64,000 nucleotides of DNA, from contig NZ_LMUX01000016.1 in assembly GCF_009765705.1 (NCBI RefSeq), forward strand, positions 308,837 through 372,836, given 5' to 3'. The number at the start of each line of letters is the position of its first letter. The stretch's first letter is position 1. The position numbers were made by a program, and so were the translations under genes. This DNA comes from Burkholderia sp. L27(2015) (GTDB lineage Bacteria; Pseudomonadota; Gammaproteobacteria; Burkholderiales; Burkholderiaceae). This document shows, one piece after another, positions 33,787-44,722 of the stretch. Under the pieces are notes generated by a model. It made no database searches. It was not told the DNA's origin and saw nothing but the letters and a program-made list of their open reading frames with translations.

Positions 33787-34206
33787 CCGGGTTTTCCGCC
33801 CGCGCGGGCCTGCGGCGGACGCCCGCCAGACTTGGCGCGGCGAGCCAGCCGCACGGGTACCGAAGCGGGCGCATAAGGGGACAAACTCACCGGCAATTTG
33901 CGCTTGAGGCTGGAAAGAAGAGGCCTTGCAGGGTATAATTGAAAGGTTTAAGTCATTCAACCCGCACCCTAGCGCCTACCGTCTCCATTCCGTTCGTCCG
34001 CTGCGCACGCCGCCGCCTGACCGCCCCACGCCCCTGCCGGCAGAGCTTTGCCGCCAGCGTTGAGATGGCCCGTCAGTCGCCCGATGTCCGCGTGGATGCC
34101 ACCTGCCCAGTCCTCGGATCGCGCTGCTTTGCGCGTCGAATCCGCGGCGAGCGGGTTTGGCCCGGACGACAGGTCGGCAGCAGGGTGTTCCCGCAAGGAG
34201 TCTCCC
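33787..34206 (+). promoter_or_regulatory. Intergenic region and long carAB leader
   Basis: 420 bases without a gene. The predicted start of transcription near 33946 (promoter at 33911-33939) would leave an untranslated leader of about 260 bases before carA. carAB is pyrimidine- and arginine-controlled in many bacteria, and a leader this long could hold an attenuator. I do not see a clear terminator hairpin with a T-run or a leader peptide. AAGGAG at 34196-34201 is the carA ribosome site. Confidence 0.4.
33911..33939 (+). promoter_or_regulatory. Sigma-70 promoter of carAB
   Basis: TATAAT at 33934-33939 is a perfect -10. TGGAAA at 33911-33916, with a 17-base spacer, matches four of six -35 positions. 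It lies about 125 bases past mltD and reads toward carA. Confidence 0.6.
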
Positions 34207-35343
34207 GTGTTGCCGTCTTTTTCTCCCGCCCTGCTTGCGCTCGCTGACGGCACGGTTTTTCGTGGCTACTCGATAGGCGCGCCCGGCCACACGGTCGGTG
34301 AAGTCGTGTTCAATACTGCCATGACCGGCTATCAGGAAATCCTGACCGATCCGAGCTACGCGCGTCAGATCGTGACGCTGACCTATCCGCATATCGGCAA
34401 CACCGGTGTCAATTCGGAAGACGTGGAAGCCTCGAAAATCCATGCTGCCGGGCTGATCATTCGCGATCTGCCGGTGCGCGATTCCAATTTCCGCATGCAA
34501 CAGTCTCTGACCGCTTATCTGAGCGAGCAGGGCATCGTTGCATTGGCGGGTATCGATACGCGCCGCTTGACCCGGATTTTGCGCGAAAAAGGCGCTCAAA
34601 ACGGCTGCATCCTGGCCGGCGAAGACAACGTCGAACGCGCCTTGGAACTGGCGCGGGCTTTTCCAGGCTTGGCCGGGATGGATCTGGCCAAGGTTGTATC
34701 GACGACCCAGGCGTATTCATGGACCGAGACCGTATGGCGTCTCGGCGAAGGGTACGGCGCACTGGAAAATCCGAAGTACAAAGTGGTCGCCTTCGACTAC
34801 GGCGTGAAATACAACATCTTGCGCATGCTGGCTGCACGGGGCTGCGACGTGACGGTGCTGCCCGCGCAAGCGAGCGCCGCGGACGCGCTGGCGCTCAATC
34901 CGGACGGCATCTTCTTGTCGAATGGCCCGGGCGATCCGGAGCCTTGCGATTACGCGATTGCAGCCACCCGCGAGTTTATCGAGCGCGGCGTGCCGACCTT
35001 CGGCATTTGCCTGGGTCACCAGATCATGGGCCTGGCCGTAGGCGCCAAGACCATGAAGATGAAAACCGGTCACCACGGCGCCAACCACCCGGTCAAGGAT
35101 TTGGAAGATGGCCGTGTCGTGATCACTTCGCAGAATCACGGGTTCGCCGTGGATGCCGCGACCTTGCCGGCCAACGCGCGCGTCACGCACGTTTCGCTGT
35201 TCGATGGCACCTTGCAGGGTTTCGCCCTGACCGACAAGCCCGCGTTCTGCTTCCAGGGTCACCCGGAAGCGTCGCCTGGCCCGCATGACTTGGCTTATCT
35301 GTTCGATCGCTTCACCGCCCTGATGGCGGCGCGACAGGCGTAG
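34207..35343 (+). CDS. carA: Carbamoyl-phosphate synthase small (glutaminase) subunit
   Basis: Hydrolyses glutamine and feeds ammonia to CarB for carbamoyl phosphate, used for pyrimidines and arginine. The 378-residue protein has the N-terminal CPSase_sm_chain domain ([21 protein letters not shown]) and a class I glutaminase domain with nucleophile Cys268 in [11 protein letters not shown] and the His-Glu pair in [14 protein letters not shown] at 34207 was chosen because AAGGAG lies 5-6 bases upstream and the protein then opens [18 protein letters not shown], the normal N-terminus in this family; no ATG fits. Confidence 0.95.
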   Translation: MLPSFSPALLALADGTVFRGYSIGAPGHTVGEVVFNTAMTGYQEILTDPSYARQIVTLTYPHIGNTGVNSEDVEASKIHAAGLIIRDLPVRDSNFRMQQSLTAYLSEQGIVALAGIDTRRLTRILREKGAQNGCILAGEDNVERALELARAFPGLAGMDLAKVVSTTQAYSWTETVWRLGEGYGALENPKYKVVAFDYGVKYNILRMLAARGCDVTVLPAQASAADALALNPDGIFLSNGPGDPEPCDYAIAATREFIERGVPTFGICLGHQIMGLAVGAKTMKMKTGHHGANHPVKDLEDGRVVITSQNHGFAVDAATLPANARVTHVSLFDGTLQGFALTDKPAFCFQGHPEASPGPHDLAYLFDRFTALMAARQA

Positions 35344-35467
35344 GCTTAAGTCTATGCGGGCACAGCCGGTCGAAGCGGGCCGGCGGCTTTGATCGTCAGG
35401 GGTTACGCGTCATCCAGCGTTACAAGTCAGTTATACGTTAGTTAAAAGTTACACAAGCGAGAGTTCT

Positions 35468-38400
35468 ATGCCGAAGCGCACAGACATAAAAAGCATCCTC
35501 ATCATCGGCGCCGGTCCGATCATCATCGGCCAAGCGTGCGAGTTCGATTACTCCGGCGCGCAGGCCTGCAAGGCATTGCGCGAAGAAGGCTACAAGGTTG
35601 TCCTGGTGAACAGCAACCCGGCAACCATCATGACCGATCCGGATACGGCGGACGTGACCTACATCGAGCCGATCACCTGGGAAGTGGTGGAGCGCATCAT
35701 CGCCAAGGAGCGTCCCGACGCGATCCTGCCGACGATGGGCGGTCAGACCGCCCTGAATTGCGCACTTGATCTGCATCACCATGGCGTGTTGGCCAAGTAC
35801 GGCGTCGAGCTGATCGGTGCGTCGCCGACCGCGATCGACATGGCGGAGGATCGTCAGAAGTTCAAGGAAGCGATGACGCGCATCGGCCTTGGTTCAGCCA
35901 AATCGGGCATTGCGCACTCGCTCGAAGAAGCGCTCAAGGTGCAAGCCCAGATCGCGCTGCAGACTGGTAGCGGCGGCTACCCCGTGGTGATCCGGCCGTC
36001 GTTCACGCTCGGCGGCTCGGGCGGCGGAATCGCCTATAACCGCGAAGAATTCGAAGAGATCTGCCGACGCGGCCTGGACCTGTCGCCCACGCGCGAGCTG
36101 CTGATCGAGGAGTCGCTGCTGGGCTGGAAAGAATACGAGATGGAAGTAGTGCGCGATAAAGCGGACAACTGCATCATCGTTTGCTCGATCGAAAACCTCG
36201 ATCCGATGGGCATCCACACCGGCGATTCGATCACCGTCGCGCCGGCGCAGACGCTCACCGACAAGGAATACCAGATCATGCGCAACGCCTCGCTGGCGGT
36301 GTTGCGCGAGATCGGCGTCGATACCGGCGGCTCGAATGTGCAGTTCTCGGTAAACCCGGCCGACGGCCGGATGATCGTCATCGAAATGAACCCGCGTGTG
36401 TCGCGTTCGTCGGCATTGGCCTCGAAGGCGACCGGTTTCCCGATCGCCAAAATCGCGGCCAAGCTCGCGATCGGCTATACGCTCGACGAGTTGAAAAACG
36501 AGATTACCGGTGGTCAGACGCCAGCCTCGTTCGAACCGTCGATCGATTATGTGGTGACCAAGATTCCGCGCTTCGCCTTCGAGAAATTCCGCGAAGCCGA
36601 TCCGCACTTGACCACGCAGATGAAATCGGTCGGCGAAGTCATGGCCATCGGTCGCACCTTCCAGGAATCGTTCCAGAAGGCGTTGCGCGGGCTTGAGGTG
36701 GGTGTCGACGGTCTGGACGAAAAATCCGTCGATCGCGACGAAATCGTCGAGGAAATCGGCGAGGCCGGTCCGGATCGCATCTGGTACGTGGGCGACGCAT
36801 TCCGTATCGGCATGTCGCTTGACGAGATTCATCAGGAAACGTCTATCGATCCGTGGTTCCTGGCCCAGATCGAACAAATCGTCTTGAAGGAAAAGGCGTT
36901 GGCGGGCCGTGCGCTGTCCAGCGTCACGCGCGAGGAATTGCGCTATCTGAAGCAAAGCGGCTTCTCCGATCGCCGACTGGCCAAGTTGCTGGGTACGAAC
37001 TCGAAAGACGTGCGCGCGCAGCGCATTGCGCTCGACGTTCGCCCGGTGTACAAGCGCGTCGATACCTGCGCGGCGGAATTCGCCACCAAGACCGCCTACA
37101 TGTACTCGACCTACGAAGAGGAATGCGAGGCGCAGCCGACCAACAACAAGAAGATCATGGTGTTGGGCGGTGGCCCGAACCGGATCGGGCAGGGCATCGA
37201 GTTCGATTATTGCTGCGTGCATGCCGCGCTGGCCATGCGTGCCGACGGCTATGAAACCATCATGGTCAACTGCAACCCCGAGACCGTGTCGACCGATTAC
37301 GATACCTCCGATCGTCTCTATTTCGAGCCGCTGACGCTCGAGGACGTCCTGGAAATCGTCGACAAGGAAAAGCCGCTGGGCGTGATCGTTCAGTACGGTG
37401 GTCAGACGCCGTTGAAGCTGGCGCTCGATCTCGAGGCCAACGGTGTGCCTATCATCGGCACCTCGCCGGACATGATAGACGCCGCAGAAGATCGCGAGCG
37501 CTTCCAGAAACTGTTGCATGAGCTGGGCCTGCGCCAACCGCCGAATCGCACCGCGCGTGCCGAGAACGAGGCGCTCAGGCTGGCTGAAGAAATCGGTTAT
37601 CCACTGGTGGTGCGTCCCTCGTATGTACTGGGTGGCCGCGCGATGGAAATCGTCCATGAGCCGCGTGATCTCGAGCGCTATATGCGCGAAGCGGTCAAGG
37701 TTTCGCACGACTCGCCGGTGCTGCTCGACCGCTTCCTGAACGATGCGATCGAGTGCGATGTCGATTGCATCTCTGACGGCGTCGATGTGTTCATCGGCGG
37801 CGTGATGGAGCACATCGAACAGGCCGGCGTGCATTCGGGCGATTCGGCGTGCTCGCTGCCGCCGTATTCGCTCTCCGAAGCCACGGTGGCCGAAATGAAG
37901 CGTCAAACCGCGGCGATGGCGCGCGCGCTCAATGTGATCGGGCTGATGAACGTGCAATTTGCGATCCAGCAGATTCCGCAGGTCGACGGCACAATCACCG
38001 ACGTGGTGTTCGTGCTGGAAGTGAACCCGCGTGCTTCGCGCACCGTCCCCTATGTCTCGAAAGCGACAGGCTTGCAATTGGCCAAGATCGCCGCGCGTTG
38101 CATGGTCGGTCAGAAGCTGGTCGACCAGGGCGTCACGAAGGAAGTCATTCCGCCGTATTTCAGTGTCAAGGAAGCGGTATTCCCGTTTAACAAATTCCCG
38201 AGCGTCGATCCGGTGCTTGGACCTGAAATGCGTTCGACCGGCGAAGTGATGGGCGTGGGCAAGACCTTCGGCGAAGCGCTGTTCAAGTCGCAACTGGCGG
38301 CGGGATCGCGCTTGCCTGAGCGCGGCACCGTATTGCTGACTGTGAAAGACAGCGACAAGCCGATGGCGGTCGAAGTGGCGCACCTGCTGCACGAACTGGG

Positions 38401-38722
38401 CTACCCGCTGGTTGCGACCAAGGGAACGGCCGCGGCCATCGAAGCGGCTGGCGTGCCGGTCAAGGTCGTCAACAAGGTCAAGGATGGACGTCCGCATATC
38501 GTGGACATGATCAAGAACGGCGAGATTGCGTTGGTGTTCACCACCGTCGATGAAACCCGCACGGCGATTGCTGACTCCCGCTCGATCCGGATCAGCGCAC
38601 AAGCCAACCGCGTGACCTACTACACGACCATGTCGGGCGCGCGCGCGGCAGTGGAGGGCCTGCGCTATCTGAAGGATCTCGAGGTGTATGATTTACAAGG
38701 GCTGCACGCTCGCCTACACTAA
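35468..38722 (+). CDS. carB: Carbamoyl-phosphate synthase large subunit
   Basis: Makes carbamoyl phosphate from bicarbonate, ATP and ammonia. The 1084-residue protein shows the tandem ATP-grasp duplication: the first half starts [21 protein letters not shown] and the second [21 protein letters not shown] (near residue 560). Each is followed by its NPATI/NPETV and GGQTALN/GGQTPLK segments. The C-terminal MGS-like allosteric domain (about 945-1084) should bind UMP and ornithine effectors. Length is close to E. coli CarB (1073). The gap from carA is 124 bases. Confidence 0.97.
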   Translation: MPKRTDIKSILIIGAGPIIIGQACEFDYSGAQACKALREEGYKVVLVNSNPATIMTDPDTADVTYIEPITWEVVERIIAKERPDAILPTMGGQTALNCALDLHHHGVLAKYGVELIGASPTAIDMAEDRQKFKEAMTRIGLGSAKSGIAHSLEEALKVQAQIALQTGSGGYPVVIRPSFTLGGSGGGIAYNREEFEEICRRGLDLSPTRELLIEESLLGWKEYEMEVVRDKADNCIIVCSIENLDPMGIHTGDSITVAPAQTLTDKEYQIMRNASLAVLREIGVDTGGSNVQFSVNPADGRMIVIEMNPRVSRSSALASKATGFPIAKIAAKLAIGYTLDELKNEITGGQTPASFEPSIDYVVTKIPRFAFEKFREADPHLTTQMKSVGEVMAIGRTFQESFQKALRGLEVGVDGLDEKSVDRDEIVEEIGEAGPDRIWYVGDAFRIGMSLDEIHQETSIDPWFLAQIEQIVLKEKALAGRALSSVTREELRYLKQSGFSDRRLAKLLGTNSKDVRAQRIALDVRPVYKRVDTCAAEFATKTAYMYSTYEEECEAQPTNNKKIMVLGGGPNRIGQGIEFDYCCVHAALAMRADGYETIMVNCNPETVSTDYDTSDRLYFEPLTLEDVLEIVDKEKPLGVIVQYGGQTPLKLALDLEANGVPIIGTSPDMIDAAEDRERFQKLLHELGLRQPPNRTARAENEALRLAEEIGYPLVVRPSYVLGGRAMEIVHEPRDLERYMREAVKVSHDSPVLLDRFLNDAIECDVDCISDGVDVFIGGVMEHIEQAGVHSGDSACSLPPYSLSEATVAEMKRQTAAMARALNVIGLMNVQFAIQQIPQVDGTITDVVFVLEVNPRASRTVPYVSKATGLQLAKIAARCMVGQKLVDQGVTKEVIPPYFSVKEAVFPFNKFPSVDPVLGPEMRSTGEVMGVGKTFGEALFKSQLAAGSRLPERGTVLLTVKDSDKPMAVEVAHLLHELGYPLVATKGTAAAIEAAGVPVKVVNKVKDGRPHIVDMIKNGEIALVFTTVDETRTAIADSRSIRISAQANRVTYYTTMSGARAAVEGLRYLKDLEVYDLQGLHARLH

Positions 38723-38782
38723 CGAGTCAGATCGATCGGGTCGGCTCTCTAGTCGGGGTCGCCTGAACACCATGCCGCGGTC

Positions 38783-38829
38783 GGTTGCGTTTGCGCTTCG
38801 CGAATGCAACCGGGTTGCGGCGATTTTTT
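38783..38829 (+). terminator. Possible terminator after carB
   Basis: A 13-bp stem with two G-U pairs (38783-38795 with 38799-38811, loop CTT) is followed 12 bases later by seven Ts at 38823-38829. A shorter competing hairpin, GCAAC with GTTGC (38805-38817), shares the right arm and lies closer to the Ts. The distance between the main stem and the T-run weakens the call. Confidence 0.4.
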
Positions 38830-39007
38830 TATAGGCTGGATCTAGCAATCGAATTCTGTGACCGACTTTGCAGCGGCATGTGCAAATCGGCTATCGCGGC
38901 GGATGGGGTGGCGTATTCGGCGGGGCATTTGCTGTAAGTCGCCGCGGTACTTCGCTGAATTTCGCTGTATTCGACCGCTGCGGCCTGAAGTATTTTATGA
39001 GTTGCTT

Positions 39008-39484
39008 ATGAGTACCATTCCGCTGACCAAACGTGGCGCCGAGCTCCTGAAAGAGGAACTGCATCGGCTCAAATCGGTAGAACGTCCGTCGGTGATCAAT
39101 TCGATCTCCGAGGCACGCGCACAGGGCGATCTATCTGAAAATGCCGAGTACGATGCCGCCAAGGAGAAACAGGCTTTTGTCGAAGGCCGCATCATCGAGC
39201 TCGAGGGCAAGCTGTCAGTTGCTCAGATCATCGATCCGTCCACGGTCGATGCCGATGGCCGTGTCGTGTTCGGCGCGACGGTCGACCTGGCAGACCTGGA
39301 TACTGGCGACAAGGTCACCTATCAGATCGTCGGCGACGACGAGGCCGATCTCGAACATGGGCTGGTTTCTGTCAGCTCGCCGATTGCACGGGCGTTGATC
39401 GGCAAGTCGGAAGGCGATATTGCGGCGGTCCAGGCTCCGAGCGGCGTGCGTGAGTATGAGATCGTCGAAGTCCGGTATTCCTGA
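39008..39484 (+). CDS. greA: Transcription elongation factor GreA
   Basis: Binds the secondary channel of RNA polymerase and stimulates cleavage of backtracked RNA. The 158-residue protein matches the usual length. It has the N-terminal coiled coil with the acidic tip in [20 protein letters not shown], and the C-terminal FKBP-like domain ending [16 protein letters not shown]-like ([16 protein letters not shown] here). ATG at 39008 was preferred over upstream in-frame starts because the protein then opens [12 protein letters not shown], the usual N-terminus. It is followed closely by the DUF4149 gene. Confidence 0.96.
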   Translation: MSTIPLTKRGAELLKEELHRLKSVERPSVINSISEARAQGDLSENAEYDAAKEKQAFVEGRIIELEGKLSVAQIIDPSTVDADGRVVFGATVDLADLDTGDKVTYQIVGDDEADLEHGLVSVSSPIARALIGKSEGDIAAVQAPSGVREYEIVEVRYS

Positions 39485-39499
39485 GCGCGTGTAGAACCG

Positions 39500-39964
39500 A
39501 TGCCGCATCGTCTGTTCCGTCTATTGGCCACGATCTGGGTGGGTAGCCAGCTAACCGTCGGCTATCTGGTCGCGCCGGTCCTGTTCAGCACGCTTGAACG
39601 CGGCAGTGCAGGGCAGTTGGCCGGCCATATGTTCTACCTGGAGGCATTGCTGGGGGCCGCGATCGGGGTGTTGATGCTGGCGCTCGGCAATTATATGGTC
39701 CGGCGCGGGGATGTCGCTTATCGACGCCTGCGGTGGCCTCTGTTGGGCATGCTGTTGTGCACGCTGATAGGGTATTTCGCGTTGGCGCCGTTTATGAGTG
39801 CCGCGCTCACCGATGCTGCGAGGGCGGGCACCGATATCGGGCATTCGGCTTATGCGGCGCGATTCGGCCTGCTGCACGGGGTTTCGAGCGTGCTTTATGG
39901 GCTGGAAAGCCTGTTCGGCATCGTCTTGGTGTGGCGTTTGCCGTTTTCGTCGCGCGTATTTTAG
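39500..39964 (+). CDS. DUF4149 family membrane protein
   Basis: Function unknown. The 154-residue protein has four hydrophobic segments (about 7-27, 46-66, 77-97, and 125-147), the first containing ATIWVGSQLTVGYLVAPVLF, which is typical of DUF4149. It begins 16 bases after greA and is likely in its operon, an arrangement usual in Burkholderiaceae. It converges on yhbY. Confidence 0.82.
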   Translation: MPHRLFRLLATIWVGSQLTVGYLVAPVLFSTLERGSAGQLAGHMFYLEALLGAAIGVLMLALGNYMVRRGDVAYRRLRWPLLGMLLCTLIGYFALAPFMSAALTDAARAGTDIGHSAYAARFGLLHGVSSVLYGLESLFGIVLVWRLPFSSRVF

Positions 39965-40001
39965 GACGTTAGGCGGCGGGACTGGGCAGACCGGGTTGGC
40001 C

Positions 40002-40037
40002 CGCGCGGGTTGGCGGGGGTGGGCCCGAACCCGCGCG
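40002..40037. terminator. GC-rich hairpin between convergent genes
   Basis: CGCGCGGGTT (40002-40011) pairs perfectly with AACCCGCGCG (40028-40037) across a 16-base G-rich loop. It lies between the ends of the DUF4149 gene and yhbY, where a two-way terminator is expected. No T-run follows on either strand, so it may be Rho-assisted or just an RNA 3'-end stabiliser. Confidence 0.35.
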
Positions 40038-40048
40038 AACCCGCCGCT

Positions 40049-40576
40049 TTACTTCGTGCCCTGATGCTGGCGCTTCGCGCTGGCCTGACGTACTTTGGCG
40101 CGTTTGACCGTGCCGCCTGCCGTCATGCGCTCATTGCCGCGAACCAGCACTTTGACCGGCTTCGGACGACGCGACGCCGAAGCGTTCGCCTTGATGATCT
40201 TGACCACCCGGGGAGCGCGGCCTTTGGCCGGAGTGCCGGATTCCGTACCCGATAGGGCGCGGCCGGCGCTGGGCAATTCGGCATGCGCTTCGGGCGCCGG
40301 GCGATACACCACCAGCAGTTTGCCGATGTGTTGCACGGGCGAGGCCTTCAGCCGTTCGCAGATGCTTTCGTAGATGGCAACGCGCGCGTCGCGGTCATCG
40401 CCGAATACGCGAATCTTGATCAGCTCATGCGCGGTCAGATTGCGTTCGGTTTCGGCCAATACCGCATCGGTCAGACCGTCGGCGCCGATAATGACGACGG
40501 GTTTGAGCGCATGGGCTTGAGCGCGCAGGGCGGTGCGCTGCGCGGCGGAAAGGGAGACTGCGGCTTTGGCTGGCAT
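40049..40576 (-). CDS. yhbY: YhbY family RNA-binding protein (CRM domain) with long C-terminal extension
   Basis: Ribosome-assembly-associated RNA-binding protein. The CRM domain covers about residues 8-100: LSAAQRTALRAQAHALKPVVIIG, then ELIKIRVFGDDRDARV and HIGKLLVVYRP. The protein is 175 residues, whereas E. coli YhbY has 97; the extra C-terminal 75 residues are Lys/Arg/Ala-rich, pI-raising and probably disordered, suited to rRNA contact. It is divergent from rlmE, another 50S maturation gene. The symbol is taken from the E. coli family name. Confidence 0.88.
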   Translation of the reverse strand: MPAKAAVSLSAAQRTALRAQAHALKPVVIIGADGLTDAVLAETERNLTAHELIKIRVFGDDRDARVAIYESICERLKASPVQHIGKLLVVYRPAPEAHAELPSAGRALSGTESGTPAKGRAPRVVKIIKANASASRRPKPVKVLVRGNERMTAGGTVKRAKVRQASAKRQHQGTK

Positions 40577-40917
40577 TAAGGAACTCTGAACTCAACAAAA
40601 ATACGGGGCGCGGTAGCTGCCGGTCTGGCACGGTCTGTATCAGTAACAGTTAAGCGTGGCAGCTAAACGTGGCAATAAAGCATAGCTGTAGCAACGTAGC
40701 AGTAAAAACCACGTCGCAGAAACCGGCGCAGGACCCACGGCAAGGGTAAGATCCGCAGATAGTGGATAATGGCCCCTGGCGAAATATCGGGGTCGTCAGC
40801 ACAAGGCATAACCGACGCGCTCGACAGGCGCGACTTGCCAGTGCTTCTGACACATACAGCGGACCCACGATGGAAGTCCGCATTATCCGCCAAAAACGCA
40901 GGTTTTCAGTAAATTTA
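40577..40917. promoter_or_regulatory. Divergent promoter region between yhbY and rlmE
   Basis: No gene is supported in these 341 bases. The rlmE frame stays open upstream to 40762, but the added residues do not resemble RlmE, so the region is read as leader. It must hold both divergent promoters; I could not identify a clear heat-shock or sigma-70 pair. A locally repetitive stretch with CGTGGCA motifs lies around 40655-40675. Confidence 0.4.
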
Positions 40918-41571
40918 ATGGCAAAAAACAGATTTAATCATTCCTGGCTGCACGATCACATCAACGATCCTTACGTCAAATTGGCGCAACGCGAGGGATA
41001 TCGCGCACGCGCGGCATACAAACTCAAGGAAATCGACGAGCAGGACAAACTGATCAAACCGGGGCAGGCGATCGTCGATCTTGGCGCGGCGCCGGGTAGC
41101 TGGTCGCAATACGTGCGCAACAAACTTGCGCAGGGCGCACGCCGCGCAGACGGCTCGATCGACGGCTTCATTTTCGCGCTCGACCTATTGCCCATGGAGC
41201 CCATCGCCGATGTGCGGTTCATTCAAGGCGATTTTCGCGAAGAAGAAGTGTTCACCCAACTCGACGCATTGGTAGGCGCTCATCAAATAGACCTTGTACT
41301 TTCGGACATGGCCCCCAACCTATCGGGTGTGGCAACCGCGGATTCTGCTCGTATGGAGCATCTGTGCGATTTGGCGCTGGAGTTCGCCGCGCAGCATTTG
41401 AAACCCGAGGGCGCTTTACTCGTCAAATGTTTTCACGGCAGCGGCTATAGCCAAATCGTTGAAAAATTCAAAAAGCAGTTCAAGATCGTAGCGTCTCGCA
41501 AGCCCAAGGCGTCGCGCGATAAATCGGCAGAGACATTTATCCTGGGGCGCGTGTTGAAAGCGCAGAGTTGA
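40918..41571 (+). CDS. rlmE: 23S rRNA (uridine-2552 2'-O) methyltransferase
   Basis: Methylates U2552 of 23S rRNA late in 50S assembly (FtsJ/RrmJ family). The 217-residue protein has the SAM site [13 protein letters not shown] and the catalytic K-D-K-E set: Lys in [12 protein letters not shown], Asp in [11 protein letters not shown], Lys in [10 protein letters not shown], and Glu in [12 protein letters not shown] at 40918 gives [14 protein letters not shown], the usual start in relatives. It precedes ftsH by 174 bases, as in E. coli and other Proteobacteria. Confidence 0.94.
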   Translation: MAKNRFNHSWLHDHINDPYVKLAQREGYRARAAYKLKEIDEQDKLIKPGQAIVDLGAAPGSWSQYVRNKLAQGARRADGSIDGFIFALDLLPMEPIADVRFIQGDFREEEVFTQLDALVGAHQIDLVLSDMAPNLSGVATADSARMEHLCDLALEFAAQHLKPEGALLVKCFHGSGYSQIVEKFKKQFKIVASRKPKASRDKSAETFILGRVLKAQS

Positions 41572-41745
41572 AAACAAACGTGCGTTCCGGTTAGTCCGGG
41601 CGCGCGTGGAAGTCCCGGGTCGTTCGGGTTTGTCCGAGTTTGTCTATTCCCGCCTTAGTTATTCACTATAGCAGGGGCATGCGGACTGGATTAGAATGGA
41701 TTATTGGCACGCAAAGGCCTGCAATATTTGTGAAGGAGTGTTGCT

Positions 41746-43644
41746 TTGAACAACAATATGCTTTCTAAGGCAGCGGTGTGGTTGGTGATCGCACTGGTGC
41801 TGTTTACGGTGTTCAAGCAGTTTGATAAGCCGCGCGTGCAGGAAGGCGTTACGTATTCGCAATTCATGGATGACGCGAAGACGGGCAAAGTCAAGTCTGT
41901 GACGGTACAGGGACGTAACCTGACTGTCACACCAGCCGATGGCAACAAATATCAGATTGTCTCCCCAGGCGACATCTGGATGGTCGGCGATCTGATGAAG
42001 TACGGCGTACAGGTGAGCGGCAAGGCCGATGACGAACCCAACGCATTGATGTCGGCTCTGTATTACCTCGGGCCCACCGTGCTGATCATCGTCTTCTGGT
42101 TCTACATGATGCGACAGATGCAGGGCGGCGGCAAAGGCGGCGCGTTCTCGTTCGGGAAATCGCGCGCTCGCTTGATCGACGAAAACAACAACACGGTTAA
42201 CTTCACCGATGTGGCGGGCTGCGACGAAGCGAAGGAGGAGGTCGCCGAGCTGGTCGATTTCCTGCGCGATCCGCAGAAATTCCAGAAGCTAGGCGGGCGA
42301 ATTCCACGAGGGGTGCTGTTGGTCGGCCCTCCCGGTACAGGTAAAACGCTGCTCGCGCGCGCGATTGCGGGCGAAGCCAAGGTGCCTTTCTTCAGCATTT
42401 CCGGTTCGGACTTCGTTGAAATGTTCGTCGGTGTGGGCGCTGCGCGTGTGCGCGACATGTTCGAGCAAGCCAAGAAACACGCACCGTGTATCGTGTTTAT
42501 CGATGAAATCGATGCTGTAGGCCGTCATCGCGGCGCCGGCATGGGCGGCGGTAACGACGAGCGCGAACAGACCTTGAACCAGATGCTGGTCGAGATGGAC
42601 GGTTTCGAAGCGAACTCGGGCGTGATCGTGATTGCTGCGACCAACCGTTCGGACGTGCTGGATAAAGCATTGCTGCGTCCGGGCCGTTTCGATCGCCAGG
42701 TGTTCGTCGGTCTGCCCGATATTCGCGGTCGCGAGCACATCTTGAAGGTGCATATCCGCAAGGTGCCGATTTCGAACGACGTCGACGCATCGGTGGTGGC
42801 GCGCGGTACCCCCGGTTTCTCGGGCGCCGACTTGGCCAACCTCGTCAACGAGGCGGCATTGTTCGCGGCACGACGTGGCAAGCGCGTAGTGGAAATGCAG
42901 GATTTCGAAGACGCCAAGGACAAGATTTTCATGGGTCCGGAGCGCAAGTCGGCTGTGATGCGTGAAGAAGAGCGTCGCAATACGGCGTATCACGAGTCTG
43001 GACATGCGGTCGTAGCCAAGCTGCTGCCGCACGCCGATCCGGTCCACAAAGTCACCATTATGCCGCGTGGTTGGGCGTTGGGCGTGACGTGGCAGTTGCC
43101 GGAACACGACCGCGTCAACGCTTATCGCGACAAGATGCTCGAGGAAATCGCCATTCTTTTCGGCGGGCGTGCCGCGGAGGAAGTGTTTCTGAATTCGATG
43201 TCCACGGGGGCTTCGAACGACTTTGAACGCGCCACCAAAATGGCGCGTGACATGGTGACGCGTTACGGCATGTCGGATGTGCTGGGCACCATGGTGTACG
43301 TGGATACCGAGCAAGACGGAATGTTCGGACGCATGTCGTCCAAAACAGTGTCCGAAGCGACCCAGCAAAAGGTGGATGCCGAGATTCGTCGCATTCTTGA
43401 CGAACAGTACGGACATGCACGTGGCCTGCTCGAAGCGAATCGCGATAAGGTCGAAGCGATGACCAAGGCGCTGCTCGAATGGGAAACGCTGGACGCGAAT
43501 CAGCTCGACGACATCATGGCGGGCAACCCGCCGCGTCCGCCCAAGGTTTCGACCCAGACCAACACGGCAACGAACGATACGCCTCCTGGCGGGGGAACGC
43601 CGGCCACGGACGTCAAGCCGGCGAGCACAACCGCCGCCGCCTAA
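41746..43644 (+). CDS. ftsH: ATP-dependent zinc metalloprotease FtsH
   Basis: Membrane-anchored AAA+ protease that degrades misfolded membrane proteins and regulators. The 632-residue protein has two N-terminal membrane segments (about 7-25 and 103-123), Walker A GPPGTGKT, Walker [10 protein letters not shown], the second region of homology ending RPGRFDRQV, and the zinc site HESGH with a downstream Glu/Asp. The C-terminal 30 residues are a Pro/Thr-rich tail. The TTG start is preceded by GAAGGAG at 8-base spacing, and gives [12 protein letters not shown], which matches relatives. A strong terminator follows. Confidence 0.97.
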   Translation: MNNNMLSKAAVWLVIALVLFTVFKQFDKPRVQEGVTYSQFMDDAKTGKVKSVTVQGRNLTVTPADGNKYQIVSPGDIWMVGDLMKYGVQVSGKADDEPNALMSALYYLGPTVLIIVFWFYMMRQMQGGGKGGAFSFGKSRARLIDENNNTVNFTDVAGCDEAKEEVAELVDFLRDPQKFQKLGGRIPRGVLLVGPPGTGKTLLARAIAGEAKVPFFSISGSDFVEMFVGVGAARVRDMFEQAKKHAPCIVFIDEIDAVGRHRGAGMGGGNDEREQTLNQMLVEMDGFEANSGVIVIAATNRSDVLDKALLRPGRFDRQVFVGLPDIRGREHILKVHIRKVPISNDVDASVVARGTPGFSGADLANLVNEAALFAARRGKRVVEMQDFEDAKDKIFMGPERKSAVMREEERRNTAYHESGHAVVAKLLPHADPVHKVTIMPRGWALGVTWQLPEHDRVNAYRDKMLEEIAILFGGRAAEEVFLNSMSTGASNDFERATKMARDMVTRYGMSDVLGTMVYVDTEQDGMFGRMSSKTVSEATQQKVDAEIRRILDEQYGHARGLLEANRDKVEAMTKALLEWETLDANQLDDIMAGNPPRPPKVSTQTNTATNDTPPGGGTPATDVKPASTTAAA

Positions 43645-43690
43645 GGGCGCAGTCGGCTCGGGAAACAAGCGTAGTGCAAGCAGGCAACAA

Positions 43691-43724
43691 ACGGGCTGGT
43701 GCCATCACACCAGCCCGTTTTTTT
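43691..43724 (+). terminator. Intrinsic terminator of ftsH
   Basis: ACGGGCTGGTG (43691-43701) pairs exactly with CACCAGCCCGT (43708-43718) across a 6-base loop, followed directly by a run of seven Ts (43718-43724). It is a textbook Rho-independent terminator and places folP outside the ftsH unit unless read-through occurs. Confidence 0.92.
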
Positions 43725-43765
43725 ATGATCATTCCCGAATTTTTCCTGATTGGACAGTCGTTCAC

Positions 43766-44722
43766 GTGAAGCCATCCTCCGCTCCTCCCGTCGCGAATGC
43801 TGTCGGCAGCAAGCCCGGCGGCAAAACCGCGAGCAAAGTCACCAACAAAGCCACCAGCGAAGCTGCCGTCGACGTCGCCGGCACCTTTCAGTGTGGCCGC
43901 TACCGGTTCACACTGGATCGCCCGCTGGTCATGGGCATTTTGAACGTAACCCCGGATTCTTTCTCCGATGGCGGCCGTTTTCTGGCGCGCGACGCGGCGC
44001 TGCGCCAAGCCGAGCAGATGCTGTGCGAGCAGGTGGATTTGATCGACATCGGGGGCGAATCGAGCCGGCCTGGCGCAACCGCGTTGCCGCTACAGCAGGA
44101 ACTGGACCGTGTGATACCGCTGATCGACGCCTTGCGCGACTGCGGCGTGCCGCTCTCGGTCGATACCTACAAGCCCGCTGTGATGCAGGCAGCGCTGACC
44201 GCTGGCGCCGACCTGATCAACGACATTTATGGTTTTCGCCAGCCAGGCGCCGTGCAAGCGGTGGCCGACGCGAACTGCGGTTTGTGCGTGATGCATATGG
44301 CGGGCGACCCGCGCAACATGCAGGAACAGCCGGAATACGACGATGTGGTGGTTGCGGTACGCGATTTTCTCGCGCAGCGCGTAGCGGCGCTGGAGCAGGC
44401 GGGCGTTGTGCGCGCGCGCATCAGTGTTGATCCGGGCTTTGGCTTTGGCAAGAGCGTCGCGCATAATTACGCCTTGCTCGCACATTTGAGTGATCTGGCC
44501 CCGACCGACGTGCCGCTGCTTGCCGGTATCTCGCGCAAATCGATGCTGGGCGCCGTGACCGGGCGGGCGGTTGCCGCCGAGCGCGTTGCCGCCAGCGTTG
44601 CCGCGGCCGTGTGTGCCGCGGAGCGTGGCGCGAAGCTGCTCAGAGTTCACGATGTCGCGGCCACGGTCGACGCATTGAAGGTTTGGCAGGCGGTAAGGGC
44701 GGCGCAGGGCGGTCATCAGTAG
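43766..44722 (+). CDS. folP: Dihydropteroate synthase
   Basis: Joins pABA to hydroxymethyl-dihydropterin diphosphate in folate synthesis; the sulfonamide target. The 318-residue TIM-barrel protein has MGILNVTPDSFSDGG, IDIGGESSRPGA, and the C-terminal GISRKSMLG and RVHDVAATVDAL. It carries about 45 extra N-terminal residues rich in Ala/Lys/Ser relative to the core. GTG at 43766 is used because no ATG occurs before the barrel motif; it has no clear ribosome site, so the true start could be a later GTG/TTG. It begins 42 bases after the ftsH terminator. Confidence 0.93.
   Translation: MKPSSAPPVANAVGSKPGGKTASKVTNKATSEAAVDVAGTFQCGRYRFTLDRPLVMGILNVTPDSFSDGGRFLARDAALRQAEQMLCEQVDLIDIGGESSRPGATALPLQQELDRVIPLIDALRDCGVPLSVDTYKPAVMQAALTAGADLINDIYGFRQPGAVQAVADANCGLCVMHMAGDPRNMQEQPEYDDVVVAVRDFLAQRVAALEQAGVVRARISVDPGFGFGKSVAHNYALLAHLSDLAPTDVPLLAGISRKSMLGAVTGRAVAAERVAASVAAAVCAAERGAKLLRVHDVAATVDALKVWQAVRAAQGGHQ

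Noticed and set aside
35894-38602. A 902-residue minus-strand open frame opposite carB
   Set aside because: Composition is Arg/His/Leu-rich with no domains, and carB on the other strand is certain.
38858-39007. An N-terminal extension of greA
   Set aside because: The frame is open upstream, but the added 50 residues do not look like GreA and the family start MSTIPLTK is at 39008.
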